A stretch of DNA of 64,000 nt. Source: Arthrobacter sp. CJ23. GTDB lineage: Bacteria; Actinomycetota; Actinomycetes; Actinomycetales; Micrococcaceae. Positions 55,845-63,118 of the stretch are shown here, piece by piece (position 1 is the first letter of the stretch; the number at the start of each line of letters is the position of its first letter). The stretch spans positions 2,232,001 through 2,296,000 of the forward strand of contig NZ_CP102950.1 of assembly GCF_024741795.1 (NCBI RefSeq), read 5' to 3'. Both the position numbers and the translations under genes were made by a program. Under the pieces are notes generated by a model that had not been told where the DNA came from, did no database searches, and saw only the letters and a list, made by a program, of their open reading frames with translations.

Positions 55845-55948
55845 CGCCGGCCTGCCAGCGTGGTTCCGGCCGGGGCGGATGCCACGGCGGCGGTGGCCGG
55901 CTGCTGCCCGGGGACGGGCGTGTGCCTGAGGTCTTGCAGGATCGACAT
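55841..55948 (-). CDS. 35-codon leader frame coupled to the sugar kinase
   Basis: Starts with ATG 5 bases after AAAGGGACC, the best ribosome site in this region. It encodes MSILQDLRHTPVPGQQP then an Ala/Pro-rich tail ending LAGRR. Its stop overlaps the kinase GTG (GTGA). It may be a leader peptide that lets the kinase be translated by coupling, as the kinase itself has no clear ribosome site. No known family. Confidence 0.5.
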   Translation of the reverse strand: MSILQDLRHTPVPGQQPATAAVASAPAGTTLAGRR

Positions 55949-56000
55949 CTTGGTCCCTTTGGATCTGGTGAAAGTGGGGGAGTTGCGGAGTATTTCGGAA

Positions 56001-56040
56001 TTGGTTTAGACCAACTTTCACCAGATTGGCATAGACCAAT
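56001..56040. promoter_or_regulatory. Two DasR-type (dre) operator sites
   Basis: TTGGTTTAGACCAA (56001-56014) and ATTGGCATAGACCAAT (56025-56040) both resemble the DasR consensus (ACTGGTCTAGACCACT type, which is established knowledge). They lie between the kinase operon and the divergent GntR gene, 25 bp apart. Confidence 0.65.
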
Positions 56041-56068
56041 CCCGCTGTCCACAAGTAGGATGTCCAAT

Positions 56069-56791
56069 ATGTCCGCTGATGCCGTACCCGCTTTGCCCAA
56101 GTACTACCTGCTCAAGACCGAGATTCTGCAGCTCATTGCCCAGGAACCGCCGGGCGCCATGATCCCCACGGAGCGGGCCCTGGCGGAGCGTTACAAAACG
56201 TCACGCACCACGGTGCGGCAGGCCATCAGCGAACTCGTGGCCGAAGGAAAACTGGGCCGGATCCAGGGGCACGGGACCTTCGTGGCGCCGCCCAAGGTCA
56301 CCCATGTGCGCCAGCTGACCTCGTTTTCCGACGACGTCCGGGCCGACGGCCTGCGTCCGGATGCCAAGGTGCTGGGGCTCGGCACTGTCAAGGCAAGTCC
56401 GGAGACCGCCGGGAGGCTCGAGGTCCCGGAGGGTGGAACCGTCCACCGGCTTGAACGCATCCGGCTGATCGACGGCGAACCGCTGGCCCACGAGGTCGCC
56501 TACCTGCCCGGAAAGTTGCCGCGGTTCAAGGCGAACCTGGAGAAGTCCGGCTCCCTCTACGCGGCCCTCGCCGACGGCTACGGCATCCACATCATCGACG
56601 TCGAGGACACCGTGGAGACCGCGCTGGCGGGTCCCGAGGAGGTCCGCCTGCTCGGAATCGAAATGGGCGCGCCGTTGCTGGTGGTCCACCGGCTGGCCCG
56701 GACCGCAGCCGGGACCCCCGTGGAATGGACGCGCAGTGCCTTCCGCGGCGACCGCTTCCGCTTTGTCGCCCGGGTGAAGTCAGGCAGCTGA
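56069..56791 (+). CDS. GntR-family regulator of the HutC/DasR type
   Basis: A 240-residue regulator. The winged helix (IPTERALAERYKTSRTTVRQAISELVAEGKLGRIQGHGTFVA) is followed by a UTRA effector domain (about 85-235). DasR/NagR proteins sense glucosamine phosphates and control chitin and amino-sugar use. The ATG at 56069 has TAGGA 8 bases upstream; an ATG at 56060 is possible. Two dre-like sites lie 29-68 bases before this start. Confidence 0.87.
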   Translation: MSADAVPALPKYYLLKTEILQLIAQEPPGAMIPTERALAERYKTSRTTVRQAISELVAEGKLGRIQGHGTFVAPPKVTHVRQLTSFSDDVRADGLRPDAKVLGLGTVKASPETAGRLEVPEGGTVHRLERIRLIDGEPLAHEVAYLPGKLPRFKANLEKSGSLYAALADGYGIHIIDVEDTVETALAGPEEVRLLGIEMGAPLLVVHRLARTAAGTPVEWTRSAFRGDRFRFVARVKSGS

Positions 56792-56822
56792 GTGCCGGCC
56801 GGCGGCCCGCCGCGACGTGCGG

Positions 56823-57653
56823 CTACTCGCCCAGGGTGGCCTTCACGAACCCGGCACTCGGGTCCGCGTAGGCCGCGAGGATGCGCTGGAACAGGGCGAT
56901 GCCCTCCGTGCCCGGCCAATCCCCGGGCAGGAACCCCTCCGGCAGTCCGGGGTCCAGATACGGGATGATCCGCCACCGGTCGATGCACCGCACATACGCG
57001 GCGAAAGCGTCCGCGCTGGCCCCGGCAGGAGCTGCCGGCAGGCCGCCGCAGTGCCGGATGAAGTCGCGGTGCAGCCCCGCCACAGCGTCGAGATCCCACC
57101 AGGACGCCGCGGCGTCCTGCATGCTCCCGCCCACCAGCGGGGTGTCCGTGACGAACAGGGTGGCCATGCCGCGCAGTGACAGGTCATCGAGGATTTCCTC
57201 CACCTCGCCGCGCAGCGGATCCGGGCAGATCCACAGGCCTGCGGCCACGGTCCCGCAGCCGATCCAGTGCAGCCGCCGGCGCAGCTGGTGCCGTTTTTCA
57301 CGCTCGGTCTCCGGGATGGAAAACGAGACGAGGCACCAGCGGTCCGCGGCGGACATGCTGCGGGGGTTGAAGATCCTGCGGTCGCCGCGGGCCAGCATGG
57401 CCGCGGCGCCGTCGGTGATGCCGAACCCCGCGACGCCGTCACGCGCCGCCGGAAGCACGATCTCCTTCTTCTTCAACCTGCTCAGGGCCGTGCGCGCCAC
57501 CGGGCCGTCGACGTCGAGTGCCCCCATCAGTGCCAGCAGGCCGGTGGTGGGCATCCAGCCGCCCGTCCCGCGCAGGTAGAGGCCGATGACGGTGCGCAGC
57601 AGGGACGTGGTGCTCCCGGGCCGGGAGTCCATGTCGTCGAGGACGGCGCTCAC
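56823..57653 (-). CDS. PaaX-family transcriptional regulator
   Basis: A 276-residue PaaX-type regulator with an N-terminal winged helix (LLRTVIGLYLRGTGGWMPTTGLLALMGAL, VARTALSRLKKKEIV) and the PaaX_C region (IPETEREKRHQLRRRLHWIGCGTVAAGLWI). PaaX of E. coli senses phenylacetyl-CoA. Here the gene starts with GTG overlapping the stop of kynU, so the regulator is the third gene of the kynurenine operon. Its effector is probably a tryptophan breakdown product (inference). Confidence 0.87.
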   Translation of the reverse strand: MSAVLDDMDSRPGSTTSLLRTVIGLYLRGTGGWMPTTGLLALMGALDVDGPVARTALSRLKKKEIVLPAARDGVAGFGITDGAAAMLARGDRRIFNPRSMSAADRWCLVSFSIPETEREKRHQLRRRLHWIGCGTVAAGLWICPDPLRGEVEEILDDLSLRGMATLFVTDTPLVGGSMQDAAASWWDLDAVAGLHRDFIRHCGGLPAAPAGASADAFAAYVRCIDRWRIIPYLDPGLPEGFLPGDWPGTEGIALFQRILAAYADPSAGFVKATLGE

Positions 57654-58888
57654 AAGAGTTCGGCGAGGGCGTCGCGGATGGCCGTGATGCCCAGTTCGAG
57701 CTCCTCGTAGCCGGTGCTGAGGGGGGACAGGCCGATGCGCAGGCCGTGCGGGGGGCGGAAGTCCGGGATGACGCCTTGTTCCCACAGTTTCCGGGTGACG
57801 TCGCCGAACAGCGGGTGGTCGACGGTGATGTGCGAGCCGCGTTCGGCCGTGTCGCGCGGGCTGACGATCTCGGCGCCCAGCGGCACCAGCATTTCCTCGG
57901 CCAGGGCTGCGGCGTGTTCGGTCAGCTTGACGGATTTCTCCCGGACCGCGTCCATGCCCACGGAGGCAATGAGTTCCAGCATGTCCTTGAGCGGCTGCAT
58001 GGCCAGGACGGGCGGCGTGCCGGTGATGAAGCGGCGGATTCCCTGGGCCGGGGTGTATCTGTCCGTCATGCCGAAGGGGTTCTCGGCGCCCATCCAGCCC
58101 CAGATGGGCTGCTGCAGGGCGTCCTGCCGGGCGGCGTTGACGTAGGCGAAGGCGGGGGATCCGGGCCCGCCGTTGAGGTACTTGTAGGTGCAGCCCACGG
58201 CGAGGTCCACGCCCCAGGCGTCCAGCTGCAGGGGGACGGAGCCCACGGAATGGCACAGGTCCCAGAGCATGAGCGCACCGGAGTCCTTCACCATGGCGGT
58301 GATGGCCTGGGCGTCGGCCATGAAGCCGGAGCGGTACGCAACATGGCTGAGGACGACGACGGCGGTCCGCTCGCTGAGCAGTCCCTCCAGATCGCTCGTG
58401 CGGACGCCGCTGGCGGGGTTGGAGGCGATCCACCGGATGGTGGCGCCCTTTTCCGCCGCGATGCCTTCGATGATGAAGCGGTCGGTGGGGAAGTTGTCCC
58501 GGTCAACCACGATCTCGTCGCGGCCCGGCTGCGCGTCCACGGCCGCGCGGATCAGCTTGTAGAGCATGACGGAGGTGGAATCGCCCACCGTGACCTGGCC
58601 GGCGGCGGCGCCCAGGGTGACTTCGCCGATCCGGTCGCCCACGGTGGTGGGCTCGTCCATCCACTGTTCGTCCCAGCCCCGGATGAGGCGGCTGCCCCAG
58701 GCGTCCTCCACGAACGCCGCCAGGTTCCGGGCGGTGGCCTTGAGCGGGCGTCCGAGCGAGTTGCCGTCGAGGTAGGCGGCGAGCTGCCCGCCGCCGGGGG
58801 TGTAGAAGGCTTCACGCTGGGCGGCGAGGGGGTCGGCGGCGTCGAGCTCGGCCGACGACGGGCGCTGGGTTTCCTGCACGGTGTTCAT
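57650..58888 (-). CDS. kynU: Kynureninase
   Basis: A 412-residue PLP enzyme. It shows LDGNSLGRP, DRDNFPTDRF, WDLCHSVG with the PLP-binding aspartate, the lysine in CTYKYLNGGPGS, and the late RIGLSPL. It cleaves kynurenine or 3-hydroxykynurenine to anthranilate (or 3-hydroxyanthranilate) and alanine. It lies 36 bases downstream of kynA and overlaps the PaaX-family gene. Confidence 0.95.
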   Translation of the reverse strand: MNTVQETQRPSSAELDAADPLAAQREAFYTPGGGQLAAYLDGNSLGRPLKATARNLAAFVEDAWGSRLIRGWDEQWMDEPTTVGDRIGEVTLGAAAGQVTVGDSTSVMLYKLIRAAVDAQPGRDEIVVDRDNFPTDRFIIEGIAAEKGATIRWIASNPASGVRTSDLEGLLSERTAVVVLSHVAYRSGFMADAQAITAMVKDSGALMLWDLCHSVGSVPLQLDAWGVDLAVGCTYKYLNGGPGSPAFAYVNAARQDALQQPIWGWMGAENPFGMTDRYTPAQGIRRFITGTPPVLAMQPLKDMLELIASVGMDAVREKSVKLTEHAAALAEEMLVPLGAEIVSPRDTAERGSHITVDHPLFGDVTRKLWEQGVIPDFRPPHGLRIGLSPLSTGYEELELGITAIRDALAELL

Positions 58889-58924
58889 GTCTCTCCAGGG
58901 GTAGGGGTGGCCGGGGTGGCGGGG

Positions 58925-59794
58925 CTAGTTGCCGATCTCGGTGCGGACGGCGTAGAGCTCGGGGAAGAAGGTCAGGTCCAGGGCGCGTTTGAGGAAGTCG
59001 ACGCCGGAGGAGCCGCCGGTGCCCACCTTGAAGCCGATGGTCCGCTGCACCGTGCGCATGTGCCGGAACCGCCAGGCGTGGAAGTTGTCCTCGATGTCCA
59101 CCAGGTCTTCGCAGGCTTCATAGAGGCCCCACGTTGTTGCTTCCGATTCGTAGATGTCCCGGAAGATCGGAACCAGGGCCTGCTGGAAGGTCCACGGCTC
59201 GCTGGGGTCCCGCTCCAGGATTTCCGCCGGCACGGCGTAGCCGGCGCGCGCCAGGACCGCGAGGAAGGCATCGTAAAGGGTGGGCTCCTCCAGGAGCGTG
59301 CTGAGCTGGGCGTGCGCTACGGGATCGCTTTCGAAGACGCGGAGCATGTCCCGGTTCTTGTTGCCCAGGAGGAACTCCACGCCCCGGTACTGGTACGACT
59401 GGAAGCCGGACGAACTGCCCAGGAAGCCGCGGAACTCGGAATACTCGCGCGGGGTCAGCGTGCCAAGAACGGACCACTGCTCGGTCATGGTGCGCTGGAT
59501 GGCCTTGACGCGGGCGATGCACTTCAGTGCCTTGCCGAGATTGTCGGCGCCGAGCAGCCGCCGGGCCTCCAGCAGTTCGTGCAGGACGAGCTTGAGCCAC
59601 AGTTCACTGGTCTGGTGCTGGATGATGAACAGCATTTCGTCATGGTGCTCGGGCTTGCTCAGGGGGTGCTGGGCCGTCAGCAGCCGGTCGAGATCCAGGT
59701 ATCCGCCGTAGGACATCGCCTGGCTGAAGTCGGTGCGGACCGACTCCTCAAGGGGCCGGACGCTGCGGGAGGAGGGGGCTGCGGGGTTTTCCAT
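58925..59794 (-). CDS. kynA: Tryptophan 2,3-dioxygenase
   Basis: A 289-residue heme dioxygenase with the N-terminal [18 protein letters not shown], the substrate-contact [17 protein letters not shown], the [18 protein letters not shown] motif and the C-terminal heme histidine in WRFRHMRTV. It opens the indole ring of tryptophan to N-formylkynurenine. No formamidase gene is nearby. The start codon lies where transcription should begin (see promoter at 59801-59828), so the mRNA may be leaderless. Confidence 0.96.
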   Translation of the reverse strand: MENPAAPSSRSVRPLEESVRTDFSQAMSYGGYLDLDRLLTAQHPLSKPEHHDEMLFIIQHQTSELWLKLVLHELLEARRLLGADNLGKALKCIARVKAIQRTMTEQWSVLGTLTPREYSEFRGFLGSSSGFQSYQYRGVEFLLGNKNRDMLRVFESDPVAHAQLSTLLEEPTLYDAFLAVLARAGYAVPAEILERDPSEPWTFQQALVPIFRDIYESEATTWGLYEACEDLVDIEDNFHAWRFRHMRTVQRTIGFKVGTGGSSGVDFLKRALDLTFFPELYAVRTEIGN

Positions 59795-59800
59795 GCCTCG

Positions 59801-59828
59801 AGAATATCAGTTCAGTGACGAACGTCAA
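59801..59828 (-). promoter_or_regulatory. kynA promoter, predicted leaderless
   Basis: On the minus strand TTGACG (-35, 59828-59823) and TATTCT (-10, 59806-59801) are separated by 16 bases. The kynA ATG begins 7 bases after the -10, the usual place for the first transcribed base. A TGACG-AA-CGTCA palindrome (59816-59827) overlaps the -35 and may be an operator. Confidence 0.6.
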
Positions 59829-59922
59829 GAGAATGAATTCAATGATTTGATGCGCTGGTCCCGGCCCGCCGGGCGGCCGTTGACTTAGGCTGGGCTTGTC
59901 GCCATGTCCAGGAGGGGGTGAC

Positions 59923-60435
59923 ATGCCCGGTATGCCGCAGCCCACCGTTTCGCTGTACCTGGACGTCGACGGCGTCGTGAACCCCTTCGGCCCGCTGGGC
60001 GCCACGGACTGGGGTACCGCGTGGAAAATCGCCGACGCCGGCATCCTGGACGTCGTCTATGCAGCCGAGATGGTCGCCGAACTCAATGAGCTGGCCCTGC
60101 ACCCCGCCGCAAGGTTTGTCTGGCTCACCACCTGGGAACGGCTTGCGCCCCAATTCCTGTGCCCGGCCATCGGCCTCCAGGGCGAACACTGGCCGGTGCT
60201 GTCCAGTGCGGGCTGGGATGAATCCGCCGAATGGTGGAAGCTGGACGCCCTGCGGAGGGATGTGGAGGCGCGTGGGGCCGAGCGCATCGTCTGGGTGGAT
60301 GACCAGCTGGAGCACGAGGCTGCAGCCCGTTCCTGGGCCGATTTCCAGCCCGGCCGTGTGCTTTGGATCTCACCGGATCCCCGGCGGGGGCTGCGCCGCC
60401 GCGAGCTGGCGGCAATTCGGGAGTTTCTGGGCTGA
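59923..60435 (+). CDS. HAD-like hydrolase domain protein
   Basis: A 170-residue protein opening with VSLYLDVDGVVNPFG, the DxD motif of HAD-superfamily phosphatases, followed by VWLTTWER (motif II threonine) and RIVWVDDQ (motif IV). It resembles the short HAD domains annotated in actinobacteria as possible nucleic-acid repair phosphatases; that function is unproven. The ATG at 59923 follows AGGAGGGGGTGAC. Confidence 0.68.
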   Translation: MPGMPQPTVSLYLDVDGVVNPFGPLGATDWGTAWKIADAGILDVVYAAEMVAELNELALHPAARFVWLTTWERLAPQFLCPAIGLQGEHWPVLSSAGWDESAEWWKLDALRRDVEARGAERIVWVDDQLEHEAAARSWADFQPGRVLWISPDPRRGLRRRELAAIREFLG

Positions 60436-60519
60436 TACGGTGTTTGGCCATGCCGGACTTGGCACGTAGGATTCTAAAGGTTTCAGGCCCGTCAGATTGA
60501 ATTCCGCAAGTGCAGCCAG

Positions 60520-60578
60520 TTGAACAACTGCTGAACTATGCAGTGCATGGCAGGCACGGGGAAGTGGAACTGCTGAAC
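60520..60578. promoter_or_regulatory. Candidate PhoP-type repeats upstream of the phosphate transporter
   Basis: TTGAAC (60520) and CTGAAC (60531) repeat with an 11-bp period; read on the minus strand this is GTTCAGC-AGTT-GTTCAAC, like the actinobacterial PHO box of GTTCA units. The 11-mer AACTGCTGAAC occurs twice exactly (60526-60536 and 60568-60578), 42 bp apart. Confidence 0.45.
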
Positions 60579-60603
60579 GTCGACTCTGCAGATTGGGCAA
60601 CAG

Positions 60604-61800
60604 GTGGAAATCACCTTCATGGTCGCGCTAGTCATAGCGCTGGCCCTATTTTTTGACTTCACCAACGGTTTTCACGACACCGCCAATGCGATGGCCACGC
60701 CCATCGCAACCGGTGCCATCAAACCTAAGACCGCAGTCGCCTTGGCCGCCGTGCTCAACCTTGTGGGTGCGTTCCTGTCCACCGAGGTGGCCAAGACCAT
60801 CTCGGGCGGACTGATCCGCGAAGGATCGGACGGCATCCACATCACCCCGGAGGTCATTTTCGCCGGTCTCATGGGCGCGATCCTCTGGAACATGATCACC
60901 TGGCTCAAGGGACTGCCGTCCAGTTCCTCGCACGCCCTCTTCGGCGGCCTGATCGGTGCCGCGGTGGTGGGCATCGGCCTGCACTCGATCAACTTCGAAA
61001 CCGTCCTGCAGAAGGTCATTCTGCCGGCCGTCTTCGCCCCGGTCATCGCCGGCGGCGTGGCCTACCTGTGCACACGCCTGGCCTACGCCCTGACCTCGCG
61101 GCACGATCCCGAAACCGGTGACAAGCTCACGCAGAAGCGCGGCGGATTCCGGACCGGCCAGATCTTCACCTCCAGCCTCGTGGCCTTGGCTCACGGCACC
61201 AACGATGCCCAGAAGACCATGGGCATCATCACCCTGGTCCTGATTGCCTCCGGCACGCAGGCCGCAGGAAGCGGCCCCCAGTTCTGGGTCGTGACAGCCT
61301 GTGCACTGGCCATCGCGATCGGCACTTATGCCGGCGGATGGCGCATCATCCGCACCATGGGCTCCGGCCTGACCGAGGTCAAGCCCGCACAGGGCTTCGC
61401 CGCAGAGACCAGCACCGCCTCGGCGATCCTGGCGTCCTCGCACCTTGGTTTCGCACTGTCCACCACGCAGGTGGCCTCGGGCTCGGTCATCGGCTCCGGC
61501 CTGGGCCGCAAAGGCACCTCAGTGCGTTGGGGCACTGCCGGCAAGATTGCCCTCGGCTGGCTCTTCACGCTGCCTGCCGCAGCGATCGTGGGTGGCCTCA
61601 CGGCCTGGCTCGTGAGCATCGGCACCGTGGGTGTGGTCATCGCCGCCGTGGCGGGCACCGCCGCCGTGCTGTTCATGTTCCTGGCCTCCCGTAAGTCGCA
61701 TGTGGGCCACCACAACGCCGTCGAGGTCGAGGAAGCCGGCCACGCCGTCCGCTTCCGCAAGAAAAAGAAGTCCACCAAGAGCAAGGATGTGCAGCTGTGA
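60604..61800 (+). CDS. pit: PiT-family inorganic phosphate transporter
   Basis: A 398-residue PHO4-type transporter. The two family repeats are clear: FFDFTNGFHDTANAMATPIATGA near the N-terminus and SLVALAHGTNDAQKTMGI in the middle, plus WLKGLPSSSSHALFGG. About ten membrane helices. It imports phosphate with protons. GTG start; the ribosome site is weak. The stop overlaps the next small gene. Confidence 0.93.
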   Translation: MEITFMVALVIALALFFDFTNGFHDTANAMATPIATGAIKPKTAVALAAVLNLVGAFLSTEVAKTISGGLIREGSDGIHITPEVIFAGLMGAILWNMITWLKGLPSSSSHALFGGLIGAAVVGIGLHSINFETVLQKVILPAVFAPVIAGGVAYLCTRLAYALTSRHDPETGDKLTQKRGGFRTGQIFTSSLVALAHGTNDAQKTMGIITLVLIASGTQAAGSGPQFWVVTACALAIAIGTYAGGWRIIRTMGSGLTEVKPAQGFAAETSTASAILASSHLGFALSTTQVASGSVIGSGLGRKGTSVRWGTAGKIALGWLFTLPAAAIVGGLTAWLVSIGTVGVVIAAVAGTAAVLFMFLASRKSHVGHHNAVEVEEAGHAVRFRKKKKSTKSKDVQL

Positions 61801-62018
61801 AGTGGTTGGAATTGCTCCAGGTTGCAGGCGTGACGCTCTTCTCCGCCGTGACCTTGGTGGTCTTGTACTCCCTGGGCGTCCGCCTCACCGCCATCGCGGG
61901 CGATGCCCAGCAGAAGTCTCCCGGGCTCCTGCGTTCCCTCGCCTACGTGTGCTTCGCCGTCTGCGGTGCGGCCGTGCTGTTCGGCATCTACCTGATCGTT
62001 CCGTACTTCGGGAAGTAG
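61797..62018 (+). CDS. Small two-helix membrane protein paired with PiT
   Basis: A 73-residue protein with two membrane helices (LLQVAGVTLFSAVTLVVLYS and SLAYVCFAVCGAAVLFGIYL) joined by a polar loop (RLTAIAGDAQQKSPG). The GTG overlaps the transporter stop (GTGA), so the two are made together. Small partners of PiT genes of this kind are seen in actinobacteria, but the function is not known. Confidence 0.78.
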   Translation: MKWLELLQVAGVTLFSAVTLVVLYSLGVRLTAIAGDAQQKSPGLLRSLAYVCFAVCGAAVLFGIYLIVPYFGK

Positions 62019-62128
62019 CCCCCTGCACTCCCCAGGCTCTGGCGGACAGGCTCTGGCCGATACGTCCATTCGGGAGAATAATCAGCAGTGTGACTGCGTG
62101 GTCATGATCCGGCAGAGGCGGGGCTGTC

Positions 62129-63118
62129 ATGAAGAGCCGAACGCGAAAGAGTGTCATCGGACGCTTGCTCGTCCTTCTCCTGGTGGCGTGGCTCTCCGGC
62201 TGCGCCGCTCCCGCGCCTCCTGCCGATTCTGCCGCGGGCGGTGCCCCGCCATCCGGCGCCGCTGCGGGGTCCGATCCCACCGCGGCCCAGCCTGCCGGTC
62301 CGGCGGGCCCGGGCGCTCCGAAAGCAGACGCCCCGGTGCTCCGCTGGGTTCCCATCGGGCCCGTTGGCCCCTCGGATCCCACTGCCGGCCAACGGTATCT
62401 CCTGCTCCAGCAGCGGCAATGCGATGCCCTCGAACAAAGCCTGCAGGGCGCGGACGACGCAGAGCCCTGGAAGGCTGCGGCCGCCGTCTGCCGTGCCCTG
62501 CAAAGCGGCGCGCAACGTGACTGGGACACCGCAGGGGCGGCCGTCGCCGCTGCCCCGTCCGTGACGGATGCATCATGCCTGGAACGCACCGTCGCAACCG
62601 TCTCCGCCGCCGTCGTCGCCTACCACCGGGCCCATCCGGGCCTGGCGCTTACCCCGGAACCCGGCACGGGTGAAGCCTGCCCCCGGCATCTGAGCGGCCT
62701 CACCGTGGTGGACGCGGGGCTGAAGCCGGTCCCCGGATTGTCCCGCCCCTCAGGCCCCAGCTCGGGCGGCACCGTGGTCCGCCTGGACGGCTACTACGTG
62801 CGGGTTGACGAAGTGAAGGTCGACGGCGAGACGGCCTTCCTGGAGCGCCCCTCCGGCGGCGGGGACTACGAAACCCTCTACCTGACGATGCCCCCGGCCG
62901 AAGGCAAGGAGTCGATCCGGATCACCATCACGGACACGCTCGAAGTGCGGGGCTCCGCAACATTCTTCTACGACGACACCACGCCCACCACCAAGCCGCC
63001 GGAGACCACGGGTACGGCAGGCCCGGCGGGCACCCCGCCCGATGGGCCCGGTGAAACGGGCACATCAAGCGGCACCGCAGGCCCCACTGAAACGGCCACA
63101 GACACGGCCACGCCGTGA
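62129..63118 (+). CDS. Lipoprotein of unknown function with IPT-like segment
   Basis: A 329-residue lipoprotein: a signal with lipobox LSGC (VLLLVAWLSGCAAP), a Pro/Ala-rich linker, a middle domain containing four cysteines, and a C-terminal Pro/Thr/Gly-rich tail. The segment GGTVVRLDGYYVRVDEVKVDGETAFL reads like an IPT/TIG-type immunoglobulin fold strand set. It is coupled by GTGA to the next membrane-protein gene. No function known. Confidence 0.72.
   Translation: MKSRTRKSVIGRLLVLLLVAWLSGCAAPAPPADSAAGGAPPSGAAAGSDPTAAQPAGPAGPGAPKADAPVLRWVPIGPVGPSDPTAGQRYLLLQQRQCDALEQSLQGADDAEPWKAAAAVCRALQSGAQRDWDTAGAAVAAAPSVTDASCLERTVATVSAAVVAYHRAHPGLALTPEPGTGEACPRHLSGLTVVDAGLKPVPGLSRPSGPSSGGTVVRLDGYYVRVDEVKVDGETAFLERPSGGGDYETLYLTMPPAEGKESIRITITDTLEVRGSATFFYDDTTPTTKPPETTGTAGPAGTPPDGPGETGTSSGTAGPTETATDTATP

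Noticed and set aside
57746..59818. A 690-codon plus-strand frame opposite kynU and kynA
   Set aside because: The kyn genes explain the region fully; the antisense frame is a Gly/Val/Gln-rich shadow.
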